Origin: Ulota crispa | Taxonomy: Eukaryota; Streptophyta; Bryopsida; Orthotrichales; Orthotrichaceae | Length of the DNA: 64,000 nucleotides | Assembly: GCA_963920765.1 (NCBI GenBank) | Contig: OY987242.1 | Location: 6,846,789-6,910,788, forward strand | Reading direction: 5' to 3' | Part shown: positions 12,233 through 23,804 of the stretch, one piece after another | How positions within the stretch are numbered: the stretch's first letter is position 1 | How the letters are laid out: every line of letters begins with the position of its first letter | The notes under the pieces: model-generated | What the model was told of the DNA's origin: nothing | The model's input: the letters and a program-made list of their open reading frames with translations, nothing else | Database searches by the model: none | Position numbers and translations under genes: made by a program

Positions 12233-14601
12233 TCACGACTCCCAAGGCTCGCCGAGGATGTTGCCCGAGGACGTGGGGGCAGGGGGGACGGCGGGGACGG
12301 ACCGGCGGAGGAGCAGCATGCACTTCCAATGGCGCAGCCGTTCACAAATCTCGGAGAATTCAGGGCGTTCGTTGGGGTTGCTAGCCCAGCACTTGGCGAG
12401 GTACTTGGCGATGTAGAGCGGGCAGTGAGCGGGGAGCTCGGGGCGCTCACCAGCACACACTTTCTGGTACACCAGCGCGAGCGGCACGCCTTGGAACGGC
12501 ACCTCGCCAGTGAGAACCTCATAGCAAGTCATGCCGAAGCTGTACACGTCAGCAGGCCACGAGTATTTGCTGATCATTTCCTCGTCCCGGAAAACCTCCG
12601 GAGCTCGCCACCGACACGCGTCGGTCTGGAACGAGCTGGCCTGCAGCAACTCGAGCTTGAACTTCGACAGGCCCACGTCGGCGAGCTTCACGTGAAAGTA
12701 CTCCCAGCACGGAGCCGACACGTCCCCGGCCTCGCAGAGCGTGATCAGCACTTTGCGCGCCCGGACGTCGCGGTGCATCACTTTGCAATCCTTCAAGTAC
12801 TGCAGCGCCTCTGCGATTTGGAGCATGATGTCCACGGATTGCAGGAGCGAGAACGGCGGGGAGCTGTCGTCCAAACAGTTCATGCTCCGAAGCTCGATGA
12901 GCGTGCGCAGGTCGCGCCCCACGACCTCCATCACGAACATCGCCGCGCGCCGCTTCTGGTTGTAAGCGCATCCCACGAGCTTCACGATGTTCGGGTGCTG
13001 CACGCCGGCCACCATCGCCGCCTCCGCCTCCAACACCTCAGGGTCGATGCCACCCGCCAAAACCTTCACCGCCACGGGCTCCCCGAACCACTTGCACTTC
13101 AACACCACCCCAAGGCTGCCCTGGCCAATCGTGTCATAAAACTCCAGCTGGTACTGGTCGATCCAGAACGACTCCGGAGCAAGGTTCACCGCCGGCTCGG
13201 GTCCCTCCAGCTTCAAGATGAGCACCTCGAACACGAACCGGTCCGGCTCTTCTTCGATGGGGTTGTACCAGGTCGCGTTCACGATATACCGCAAGGTTAA
13301 GCACATGATCTTCTTATCACTTGCTTCGCGCTCTTCGTCTGCTTTCAGCGAGTAGAGATGCGTGTACCGGATGTGCCGCTCTTCCGTCGCCCAGTGGCCG
13401 AACGCCGAGCTCAGCAACGACGTGGTGTGCAAGGCGAATCCATTGCGCCAGATATGAAAGGCGAACTCCACCACGTTCAGGCTCCACACGAACTCCCGGA
13501 TATTGAATGCGAATAAGGACATGGATCTTAGCTTGGGGAAATTGGGGCCGATGCATGGGAGCGTGAGCGCCATGCGCCACCAGTCGGGACGGCAGCATTG
13601 TGAGACCAGCATCTCCCCGTCGTGCATGACGTGGCGCAGCTGCACCAGCGAGTCCACGCAGAACCGCATCGCCTCTGAGCCTACTCTGAAGCTTTGCTCG
13701 TACGCCCAGTTGGGGTGCTCCACCGCACGCATGATCTTTGTCTGGTAGCGCTGGAAATTCTCCTCCGCCATGAAGTAGCACTTGGTGAGGTGGGATACTT
13801 GCGAGTGGTAGATCGTCACCTGCAGGGGATATGATTGTGACCAAAGTATCAGCTCCTCAAAAACGTCAAAAAACCTCACATGCAAAACATCCCAAAATCG
13901 AGTAAATCTGAAAACAGGTATAACATACGAAACCCGGTATTCTTTAAAATGATTATACTCAACACTGTTTTATTCTTATTATACAATAGTTCCAAAGTGT
14001 AATACTGTCAAAGACAGCGTGCTAGAATGTCATTTTAGAAGTTGTGTTTTAGAACTTTTTTGAGTGTACATCGCATGATATGTAAATCTGGGAAGGAAAT
14101 TTTGAAGAAGGCAAGTTGAGGTCAACAGTCACCACTAATCACCTGGTTCTGCAAGTTTTTTAACCGGCTGCACAAGAACAAGCAATCATTCATGGCCGCA
14201 TACAACTTGTGCACCCAGTCGCGCTCCATGCTTGGCATGGACACCAAGCGCGCCGGAGGTCGAAGCAGCTGCAAGTCTCGCTCTGAGTTCAGCGCCAGCG
14301 GCCATGTCTCCGACTGGTTGTCCTCAAACACTTCAAGGTCATCCTCCATGGGCGCCTCCGTGTACGCGTCATAGTCATCTCCTTCGAATGCGAACGGATC
14401 TTCGTCTTCGTTGCTCGCCATGACTTTCTCCACCATTGGTCCAGCACCTCCTTCCACATCCGCTACACGTGCTCTGTTCTCAACACAGTGGCTTACAGAA
14501 TACTGCCTGCTGTAGATCTCACTCTTCAGAATCCCGCGCACCATCTTGGCATCATCAAGCAGATGCAGCCCATAATCCAGAATTCCACATTCCGGCATCA
14601 T
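12233..14601 (-). CDS. Plant protein kinase with N-terminal DUF1221-like domain, likely atypical or pseudokinase
   Basis: Two exons, complement(12233..13819, 14143..14601), phase-0 intron, 681 residues. Residues 1-150 include an acidic stretch (EDEDPFAFEGDDYD). Residues about 120-360 (for example VQLRHVMHDGEMLVSQCC, DWWRMALTLP) resemble the DUF1221 region that precedes kinase domains in plants such as Arabidopsis At5g41730; this rests on memory. The kinase domain runs from about 380 to 650: glycine loop GQGSLG (385-390), VAVK with Lys405, HRD (502-504), DVG in place of DFG (534-536) and APE (559-561). The catalytic loop reads HRDVRARKVL, so the metal-binding Asn is Lys509. It is therefore Raf/tyrosine-kinase-like in style but may lack normal catalysis. 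The start is the first Met of the exon; MASNEDEDPF further in is an alternative. Substrates are unknown. Confidence 0.85.
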
Positions 14602-16710
14602 CGTGTCGAGTAGCCTTGTTTGCTACTTTGTCATTCTGCCTCTCGACTTGATACTCCCTCAGGTCTCCCTCAGGCCTTATGTCGAAACGCTAAAAAACAA
14701 CTATCTTTCGAGTATCTGAATCGCCGTTGGCCTATTGGAGAATCGAAGGAGAAAGGAATGCTGATATTCGCTTGGTGATGACAAGGATTTCAATTTCATT
14801 CTATTCTCAGTTCTGCAAGTGTTGTACTAAACTGTGGCTTGATCTCTTTCAAAAACTAGGCAGTTTCGATTGATCTGTCATGCTTGGGGTAAGCAGTTGC
14901 TCACCCCTTTCTTTTCATCAGGTGTTGCATTTCAGACGCCAAGTCATGAGAGTAGAATCAACCCTGCGGAAGCACCTAGCTGCTCCGGCTTGAATGAATA
15001 TCCATTTTTCACTGCAAAAAAAGAAACCACAGCACATTCAAAAGTTAATATCCAACGACACGTGCCTAGATCCACACACAATTGAAGGAAACGGACACCA
15101 CGAATAGAGTCATAAAAATCAAGAGACGAAGATTCAGCGTTCATTGGAAAACATTCAAAGAACCAACAATCAATCCACTCTAAAGAAAGAGAGAAAAAAA
15201 AGCCCGAAGTAGAAATGATCTGGATCTACAGAGATAAACTCGTTGCTGTAAGACGATATCCACATCCATTTCCTAAAAACCTAATTATTTCAATAACCTT
15301 ATCCATCTGACGGATGAGAGCCCTTTGTGGTGTTTAAAATCCATACAGGATTCTCATACATTGTCACTCTCTTTGTTGCAGTATAATTCATCAAGAGAGC
15401 TACACCGACATGTTCCTGCAGTGATCTGCTTTTAGTCGATGCTACGGCAGGGATTACTATGAAGCAACAGCAGTTTGCTGAAGTTATTTGTTCTGAATGC
15501 GTTTCTGTTTGTAAGTGGAGTGTTGCAATGCCAGAATAGAATCGCTTCGAAGAAACATTTCGGTGTCCATTCTGGTTCTCATGGATTGCGACATTATAAG
15601 TTCATCTCTCAAAGAGGAAACAATTCAAACAACGAGGTCTAGGTCTGACGGTCATAACGATTACACACAAAACAAGCGAGCCTCCAAGAAAATCACAGGG
15701 CAGGATTTCGCACAAGCAATCTAATCAAAGAGAATACGGATGTTATCGATCGATCGGTGAATCGAATCAGCTTACGTCCTGGATTGCTTCCTCCGTGCGC
15801 GACTCGCGATCCGTCACCAGACGGCGCTCGCGTTTGGAGCCATGTATGCCCGAATCACCAGATCCCCACCCGATTACAGCACCAATCCTCGATTCGCACT
15901 GTTAATGCCTCCGTCGAGCACTGGCTGACTTGGCGTCAATAAGACCGTAACGATCGTAGCGCCATTGTCTCGATCAAGCTACAAGGGGGTTCGGAGGTAG
16001 TGACAAGAACGCAGACACGAGAATTCTACAACACGCTCCCTCGTTTAGCCGCGATCGAACACCACCCAATTCTCGCGCCCCGCAAGCCCGCTCTTAACCA
16101 TACTGGTCGCACCCTCGAGAATCCGAGCTCCAGAATGCGTGGGGACTAAGCGATCCGAGCTAGGAACCAGCTATGGCGAAAGGGGAGACGACCGTGTCGT
16201 GCTGCTGCTGATGTATCCTGCAACGCCCCACGCAAAGCAAGCAATTAAGCGAGCACTTTAATGGGGGCGGCGGTGATGTTGAGCAAGCAAGCAAAAAACT
16301 GCAGAGAGCGCGACTGGCACTCCACCAGCAATGGAGCTCCTGACGACGCGGCGTTGGGTCCTGGAATTGGTCAAGGCGCTGCTGCATCGGGAGGGGCTCC
16401 TCTGGACAAGTCGTGGTGGTTGTTGCCTTCGTCGCCGCTCTGGCTACGTCCTTGCGGGGGGGTGCGTGGGCGTGGGCGTGGACATAGTAGCGCGTTTTCT
16501 CCCGAGGCTCGCACTGCTGGTCGTGATCGGGGCGGGCGCCATCGCCATCGCCACAGCGATCGCCGCAACAGGAAATGCTGTGTCCCACCAGCTGGCTACT
16601 CAGTCTCAGCCGGTGCCGGTGCCGGTGCTGGCCAGTTCAACCTCCCCCCGTCCTGTCCGTGTAGCTTGCGCTTTTCCACCCCCCCCCTCCCCCCCCCCCC
16701 CCCCCCATTT
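14602..16710 (-). promoter_or_regulatory. Probable long 5' leader and promoter of the kinase gene
   Basis: GC content rises from about 15.75 kb to 16.7 kb compared with the AT-rich DNA beyond 16.75 kb. On the minus strand a G-run (16678-16706) lies at the far edge, followed by GA-, CAG- and CAGCAGCA-rich sequence, which is typical of plant leader DNA. Open frames on both strands here have low-complexity, proline/arginine-rich translations and no domain. Introns in the leader are likely but I cannot place them. Confidence 0.45.
16678..16706. repeat. Poly-C tract
   Basis: A run of about 29 bases, almost all C with a single T, followed by a CT-rich stretch. It marks the boundary between GC-rich gene-proximal DNA and the AT-rich repeat region. 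Confidence 0.9.
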
Positions 16711-16915
16711 TCTTCTTCTTGTCTTCAACCCCTTGACTCCATGCGGATTGAGAATGTCCAAACTTTGAACAATCAAATGCATGCATGTGTGTATGTCCAT
16801 TGCTTCCATAAACATGAGGGTTTTCATGCATCAAAATTGTTTTTGGATTCTTGTGTTTCTACCATTTAGGGCAAACTTTCATGTTGGCTCTCGATTTAGA
16901 AACCTTAGCCCTTAA

Positions 16916-17686
16916 CCGCTGAGTGCCCCAGCGCCCCAGCGCCCCATATATCGTCTCTTAAGATTTAAAGCTTTGTTTTGAGGCACTGGATCTAACTTTT
17001 TGGTCTTGCTATAAACTACAATTATGAATGCATTCAAGTTGACCATGTCAATGGAGTAATGGCGGGGAATGCCAAATTGTTGTACAAGCGTTGTAAGGGA
17101 TTTGATTTGGTGAAACACCATACAGGGCAACGGGGGCATGGTAGCAAGCAACATTTTACAAGCTGCAATTGGTCAACATCCCTCGCAAGCTTCCTTGCGT
17201 AAGCTTTGTGGTAGCGGGAAAGTTGTTGGCAAGGGTTCAAGCATGTTCTAGACCCTTATTATGGCAATTGTCACCAATTGTGCCGGTCATTGTTTTCCGT
17301 GCAATAGCCATTTGAAGCCCTAAAACTTGACATAAAAAGAAGTGCAATCTTCAATAATTTACAAGTGTGTGCATTCACATCTAATCTTGTTGCTCACAAA
17401 ATTTAAGATGAATTAGGGGCTTATAGAATTTTGTAAAAATCATCAAATAGCAACTGCCTACCAAAAAATGAGATTCTATCATCACATGTTGTTTGATCAA
17501 ATGTTATAATCTCCCATCTCACATGGTTAGTTGTTCCCAAAATTTGCAAGCCTTCTTCTAAGTAGGTGTTCCACTATTTTCAATGGTCACTTTTTTCGGA
17601 TCATCTGATTGACTGAGATGCAATGCATCAAAATTATCAGTCTCCAAAACCCTGATTTTGGTGGAATTGGCATGGGCGCTCAAGGG
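16916..17686. mobile_element. TTAA-type element, subfamily D copy 1
   Basis: TTAA (16912-16915) precedes CCGCTGAGTGCCCCAG. On the right, the inverse of CCCTTGAGCGCCCATG ends at 17686 and is followed by TTAA (17687-17690). The ends match at roughly 12 of 17 positions. No coding frame of note; 771 bp. Confidence 0.6.
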
Positions 17687-17690
17687 TTAA

Positions 17691-18654
17691 CTCTTAAACG
17701 CCCTAGCAACGGGATCTTGTCATTGGGGATCACAACTTGATCTCACTTTTTTTCTTGACTTGTATGTTGAAAATAGTCATGGCTAGTCCTCATCTACAAA
17801 GAAGGTATTCCTTTTTCGAATCCTACGGTCACTTTTTCTGGATGTAATTTTCCAAGCTCTAGTGGCCATTAAACCCCCCATTTTCTGCTAAATCCTAAAA
17901 CAACTCCAAGCGCTCAAGGATTGAATATTGGACTTGTCACTGCAACCACTCCGGTTATAGTGAAATCTACGGTGTTCTCTAATGACTCTAGTGGTATTGT
18001 TGGTGTGACAAGTGCCCACTTATTGCAAAAGTCAACAATGCATGCTAACCTCATGAAAATTGCAAGAAGGGCATTGCCAAGGTTTTTTTTGGTCTTTTGA
18101 CCAATGGTTGTGTGGCATTTTGAAAATGGTTTGTAGCTTGCTGGCTCCATCCTATTTTTGGTTGGAGTTGAAGCATAGATTTTTGCAACATCATGGCTAT
18201 TAATAATGAAATTAAGGAGAAACTGGCACAATTAACGTTTTTGACAATGCTGTTGGATTTGTCTCATCATAAGAAGAATCATTAATTCTCAGTTTGATAA
18301 GTATTTTATGGAAGTCTAGGTTGCAATGGAATTTTTATTATTGCAATCTAGCATTTTTTAAAATTGTTTCCCCTTCTTTTTTCTACAGGCTTGAAGCTCA
18401 ACTTTTTTTTGAGACAATTGGGCCTTAAATTGCTCAAAAAAAAAACCTAGGCACTACGGGACTTAAGATTGTATTTGTGAGTCTTCTCACAATTTGGGTT
18501 ACCTAATAATACAAGTGTATTTCATGAGGTTGTTTTTTGCCTTTTGTTTATGATCACTTCTAGAAAAAAATCAGATGAAAAATGTTTGTTTTTGTCATAC
18601 AAAATGTATTTTTAGGGCCAAAAGACAAAAATTGTCCTCTTTAGCGTTTAAGGG
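17691..18654. mobile_element. TTAA-type element, subfamily D copy 2
   Basis: It starts CTCTTAAACGCCC directly after the TTAA shared with the preceding element. It ends GCGTTTAAGGG, whose inverse CCCTTAAACGC matches the left end, followed by TTAG (18655-18658). 964 bp, no convincing coding frame. Confidence 0.6.
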
Positions 18655-18658
18655 TTAG

Positions 18659-18893
18659 CCCCTTGTGGATGTTGTTGTTTTGTATATGCTCTTTGATGTT
18701 GTATACAAGTGGGGCACTTGGATAGCTCTTGAATCCCTTTGGAGTTGTAAACTTCAAGCCAAGTGATAGACATACTATTGGTCAATTACAATATTTTGGG
18801 GAATTTTTGGTATTTGTTATAATATCACTTCTTCAAGTATTGAATGGTCCTTGTATGAATACAACCAACACTTTCAATTGGTAAGCAACATCC
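18659..18893. mobile_element. TTAA-type element, subfamily C copy 2 (right end clipped)
   Basis: It starts CCCCTTGTGGATGTTG after TTAG and follows the 2451-2689 copy throughout. It ends GCAACATCC, then TTAA (18894-18897) and CCCCTAAATGC of the next element, so the last bases of its own right end (TTTAGGGG) are missing. Confidence 0.7.
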
Positions 18894-18983
18894 TTAACCC
18901 CTAAATGCTTGAGGGTACTTTCCTCAATTCAAGAAGGCATTTTGGAAGTTTTTGAACTATAGCTATTATAAGATCATTATAAA

Positions 18984-19537
18984 CCCCTAAAGGACCAAGT
19001 GTGGTTCAACAAACACCAGGTAGGTCATACAAAGTCAATTTTTATTGGATATTCTCAAAATTGTTACACAATGTGCAAATATGTATCCCCCAAGTGGAAA
19101 TGTAATTTTTTTTGCAATTGGATGCCCAATTCAAAAAATATGCTACCCAAAAGAATTTGGGTTGCTTGGACAATTTGGGCATCTTTGAAGAGTCTTATGC
19201 CAAAGCTCTCATCATTTTTTGAAATATGGCATGAACATAACTAACAAAATATGGTATACAATTGTCAAAAAAAAATGAGGTCTCAAATCACATTCTAAGA
19301 GGAGTCAAATTTTACTATGTCTATGTAGTTTCAAGAAAAAAATTCCTTCTAACTTCAAGCCCCATTATCTTGTAATTTATAAACTCAAAATACAAAAAAA
19401 AAGACACATATTTCAAATATTTGTCTCTAACTTTTCACCTTTCAGATTTTAAATAAAGTACTTCTTTGTTGAACAAGAAATCATGAAAAATGACTAGTGT
19501 ATTACCAATTCATTTAAGATATTTCCTAACAGTAAAG
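18984..19537. mobile_element. TTAA-type element, subfamily B copy 2 (truncated, inverted relative to 45522-46505)
   Basis: It begins CCCCTAAAGGACCAAGTGTG after TAAA. Its interior is the reverse complement of the right two thirds of 45522-46505: matching blocks include TTTTTATTGG, TATGTATCCCCCAAGTG, AAAGAATTTGGG and GAGGTCTCA. Homology fades near 19537, so one end is missing. Confidence 0.75.
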
Positions 19538-19540
19538 ATT

Positions 19541-19770
19541 GACTAGTAGTGTAATGGTATCGGAGTTGGTTTCAAAAATTAATTGTATTTTAAAATGCAG
19601 GATTGAGACCTTTTTTGGTTCCCAAAACAACCTCGGTTTATGTGTGCAACGACCTTGAGAGACTAAATCCAAAACGTCCTCCCCCTTTGGGCCCAAGCAT
19701 AGCAAAAAGTTGTTGTTTGGCTTGGCTGGCTCACGCTTCCCCATAAAAAGCGCTGAAAATTTCATGATGT
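19541..19770 (+). repeat. Possible tRNA-derived SINE
   Basis: TAGTGTAATGG (19547-19557) fits the pol III box A consensus, and GGATTGAGACC (19600-19610) partly fits box B about 50 bp downstream. The segment is less AT-rich than its surroundings and abuts the truncated end of the preceding element. I see no second copy in the window, so this is a weak call; a degenerate tRNA gene or chance is possible. Confidence 0.25.
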
Positions 19771-22700
19771 CAAAAAGATAAGTAACTTAAGCTTAAGTAT
19801 AATGGCGCAGTGTACATTCCCTCCAATGCAAAAATATTTTATAAATATTTTAACATTAATCACTAACACCTACACTCAACGCTTTCAGCTCCTAGCGCTA
19901 CCGATACAAAATGTCAATGGTAGAATGCATGACACTTATAACCAACAATTGTTGTTGCAACAAGAAGTATCGAAGCACAACATGTATACCTGTAAACTTA
20001 AAAACAATTTCACTAGCAAGAAGAGTGGAACCCAAGTTTCATCTTGGTGATCTTGGTGATTTTGAATTTTGGGTAGCTTGTTTTTTGATGTACCAATAAA
20101 TTGGCTGCTCAAATTCAGTAATAGTTGATTATAATTGTCATGCACTATGTGTTTAAAAAATACTCGTTTGGATTTTATACATGATGCCAGTTATATGTAC
20201 CATATCTCACTAACATCTTCAGCAAACAATTAATAAAAAATTATGAGTTGTGAATTCATTTTGCATTATATAGCCATCTTTCTAATAAGCAAATCTATAT
20301 TTTAATGAAATGAACCTGAATTTTTATAGAATGATAATTGAGAAAGTTCGTAAGGAGTATTAGGAAGTTTATTTAGAGAGCTGAATTACATGAATGCCGT
20401 ATTGAACTAAATTGGATTGTTTGTGTAATTTCGGATTGTTGTAAAACATAGGGAGATTCAAGTTGAAAGACATGTAACCTTAGATGCTTTGTATAATTCT
20501 CTCAGAAATTTGCAAAAAAAATCCAATATTTTGCATATGGATTATTATTCTTAAGATTTAGATAAGTTTAAATTAGTTAAATACATCATATGATAAGTGT
20601 TATAAGCTAAAGCTTAAGAGACAAAAAGATAATATATTTAATTTCGAAGATCATAAACTATAAATATGGTAGGCATATGCCTAACCTAAATAATTGGAGC
20701 CGTATCATGCATAAATCGCAAATTACATTAGGTGGATAAGGCAAATTATGCAGGTTTGGCAAGTTACATAGATAACATTCAAATGATTACTAAAAGAGAT
20801 CAGGGCATCCAAAGGAGATTTTTAAGACAATCTTGGCCAAATGTGAATGTCTTTTCTGGTACAAAATGAGATATTTTATGAATGAATCTTCCTTTAAAGA
20901 CATCCGTCAACGCCTTGTAGTTGTTGTCCTTCTCATCCCTCGCTTCATATATAATGCTTTCATAAGGACCAAACTGATTGTATGATGCAACCATCTCAAA
21001 CTTTGAAGGTTACAAAAAGTAGTATTTTTCTTAGTGTTTTGCATAAAGAGATAGATTTGTAATACAACTTGGACACGTGTCATAAGTACTAATAGTGAAG
21101 CCTTTTCTTTCTTTTTGCAGTTGAAGTAAAATTCTTGAACAAGGTGGTGTTTCATAAGGTCCACTTCAATATGCATTTCAAATAATCATCATTCAATGAT
21201 AGTAAAGAGGTTGCCAATGGTGACCAATGATTGCAGTGTATATTATTTATAAGAACAAAGTAGACTTTTAATCGTATAGTAGCCAACAAGGTGAGTATAT
21301 AACCTTAAGTATTAGCAATATTTTGAACCCTCTAGAAGACCTTTAAGAAGTCTCAAAAAGGATCCCAAGACATGTATTTATTGTAACAAATAACTCACTA
21401 ATCTCCTATATTTGTCCACCCTTCGAGTTCAATGCAATCATGAAAATCGTATTGATGTGCCATCTCATTAGAACAAATTGATATGGATACAATAGAACCA
21501 TAAATTATATTCTACTCTATTTGTATACATGAATGAAGTATCTAGATAGTGATGAGTGAGTTCATCTACATATCTTATCAATGCAATGCCTTTTTGTATT
21601 GTTTTAGATTGTGCATGTGAACAAGGTCCTTCATACAAGGACTAAATTACCATTTTCTATTTATGGTTTACAATAGAAAAGTCATGTAAGATAGAGACAC
21701 TTCATACACTTTCTAATGTACTTGGCCTAGGCTAAATAAATGTTAAAAAGTGTCAAGTCTAAAGGGCCTTGTAGAGAGTTCATAATTTTGCCTACAATAC
21801 ATCAAATTAGGAAACTTAATAAATTTTCAAATGTGACAAATTTCCCCAAGAGTCTATTTTAATTTTTTTACTTAAATGCTAAGTTATTGTTTCAAACTAT
21901 TGAAATAGATTGTTTTGTTTCCCTAGACAAAATATATTTCTTGTTTGCACAAGTTTGAACAACTTTCTAATGTTTACCTCTATATATATTTTGCACAGTT
22001 TATTTTATTCTATTTTCTTCATGATTATTCTTGTATGTTTTACGCTTTGCAATTTTTAAATTTTTTCTGGTCTAGACGTACTTGCATTAAAACAATCAAA
22101 TTGTTACATTAAAACAATCAAATTGTTAGTGAAAGCATAGCATTTATGATAAAATTGTAAAATTATGAAATATTTTTTTGTCAAACTCCTAAGAATAATA
22201 TTGAGACTACAAAGTTGCTTACCATGTTTTGGAAATAGAGTGTAAAGTACAAGTCTAGGACTACGAACATAGCAATTGAACACATGGAATATTTGCTAGT
22301 CTTTTAGATTTGTTGATTATAAAATCTGGCCCTTATTAAAATGTAACCATTGGAGCTATATTTTACAAAACTGTCCAAGGAACACAATTTATTGTGGCAT
22401 TTGCAACTCTTGGTAGGGACATTGGCAAAATTGTAGAAATTACGTGCAATAAAATATAAGGTTTAATATATTAATTTTGAGTAAAATTTGTAAGAAAACT
22501 AAATATAACATAGGGTTTTTAGTAGTGAAAAACATGATTATATATAATATAAGGTAGACAAAAAATGATGGAATCATGTAAGCCATAAAGATAGCATGGA
22601 GAAAAAGGGTGTCATGATTTCATTCTTGACTATGTTCTTCAACACAAATTGTATTCTTTCGTTTATTTTGTTTTCATTTGTATTACCAATGTTTATGTTG

Positions 22701-23800
22701 GCTTCTCTTTGCTTTTGGTTTCTTGTGTTGAAATTGTGTACACATTATTGCAGCATGGCTCCTAGTATTATACACTTTCACAACAATGGGGAACTTAGGA
22801 AAAAAATTGGACATAACGAAAAGAATTGGTTACAAAAAAAAATGGAGTATAAGAAAAGAAAAAGATATAAGGAGAAAAACGGAGTGAAAGTAATACACGG
22901 TACCTTATACCCCTTGACAAATTATAAGTACCAATATAGTGAAATTAATCACTAATATTTACAATAGTTTTTTAAAAATACCATGTCTTATAATCTATTT
23001 CACAATGTAAAATAACCCCCTTATAAAAGTCGTTATCACATATGTATGCAAAATGTAAGAGGGACTGTCCCTCTGAGTTGCAACTCTAAGTAAAGATAAT
23101 ATTTTTTCATAACTGATTTCTAGAGGCCCCTTTTTATCTTGATTTTACGAAGGATAAATTTTGTGGTTAAATAATAATTTTCTATCCCAACTAAGCCTCC
23201 CGAGTTTTGTGAAATCTTTGTTGTACGATTTTCAACCAAATACACATCAATTTAACCAAGTCATTGTAAGCAAGGACTTTGTTTAATCTTATTCACCATT
23301 TAGAACTGAGACTTTATTCTTGAAGGAATTTAGTGATTAACATGCGTGTCATCAACATCATAGCTCTTTTCATTATTCAAAATTTTGGTATAATTAAGTT
23401 TTGTTTTAGTTTTTGAACGCAATAGGAAAGTGTTTGACATGTTCCTTTATTAGGGGAGATTTGTACTATAGCCCAAATCATAAGTTCCACTTCACTTGTA
23501 AAAGCGTACGTTGTAGCACATTAAAAAGTTGGCTCTTGACTCAGAAAGTAGAACTTCGCTTCAAACAACAGATTTTCTAGAAAAAAATGTAAACTCAAAT
23601 TCAAAACTACAGTCTTAAAATTATTGCCTTTGCAATCCAACTGGGTTGCGATTGGATTTTGAGTTGTGTGTTACAAAATTGGGTTTCATAGAGTTGGGAA
23701 GTGGGACACCACGCCCTTAAAACAACATTGATTGATGCAAGTAAAAGTCTAAAGACAAAAAATAGCCTTCAAGAACGAAATTAATGGTTCCAATCATTGT
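19771..23800. other. AT-rich gene-free region
   Basis: I see no gene. Part of it (about 21300-21650) is one copy of a dispersed repeat found again at 31785-32130. The longest open frame (22596-22955) is low-complexity Phe/Leu then Lys-rich and looks like chance. Confidence 0.55.
21300..21650 (+). repeat. Dispersed repeat G, copy 1
   Basis: Shares the same block order with 31785-32130: TTCAATGCAATCATGAAAAT, ACCATAAATT, GTGAGT, CAATGCCTTTTT, ATTGTTTT, TTGTGCATGTG and GTCCTTCATACAAG. Identity looks moderate with indels. No termini identified. Confidence 0.75.
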
Positions 23801-23804
23801 TTAA

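Noticed and set aside
12224-13300. 358-codon open frame on the plus strand opposite the kinase
   Set aside because: It is antisense to conserved kinase motifs, is Arg/His/Leu-rich and arises from the GC-rich codon use of the kinase exon.
16160-16869. Open frames of 142 and 202 codons on opposite strands
   Set aside because: They overlap each other, cross a poly-C tract and have low-complexity His/Arg/Gly/Pro translations with no domain; leader DNA is the simpler explanation.
22596-22955. 119-codon frame with a hydrophobic N-terminus and Lys-rich end
   Set aside because: AT-rich DNA gives such Phe/Leu/Lys frames by chance; no homologue recognised and it lies in repeat DNA.
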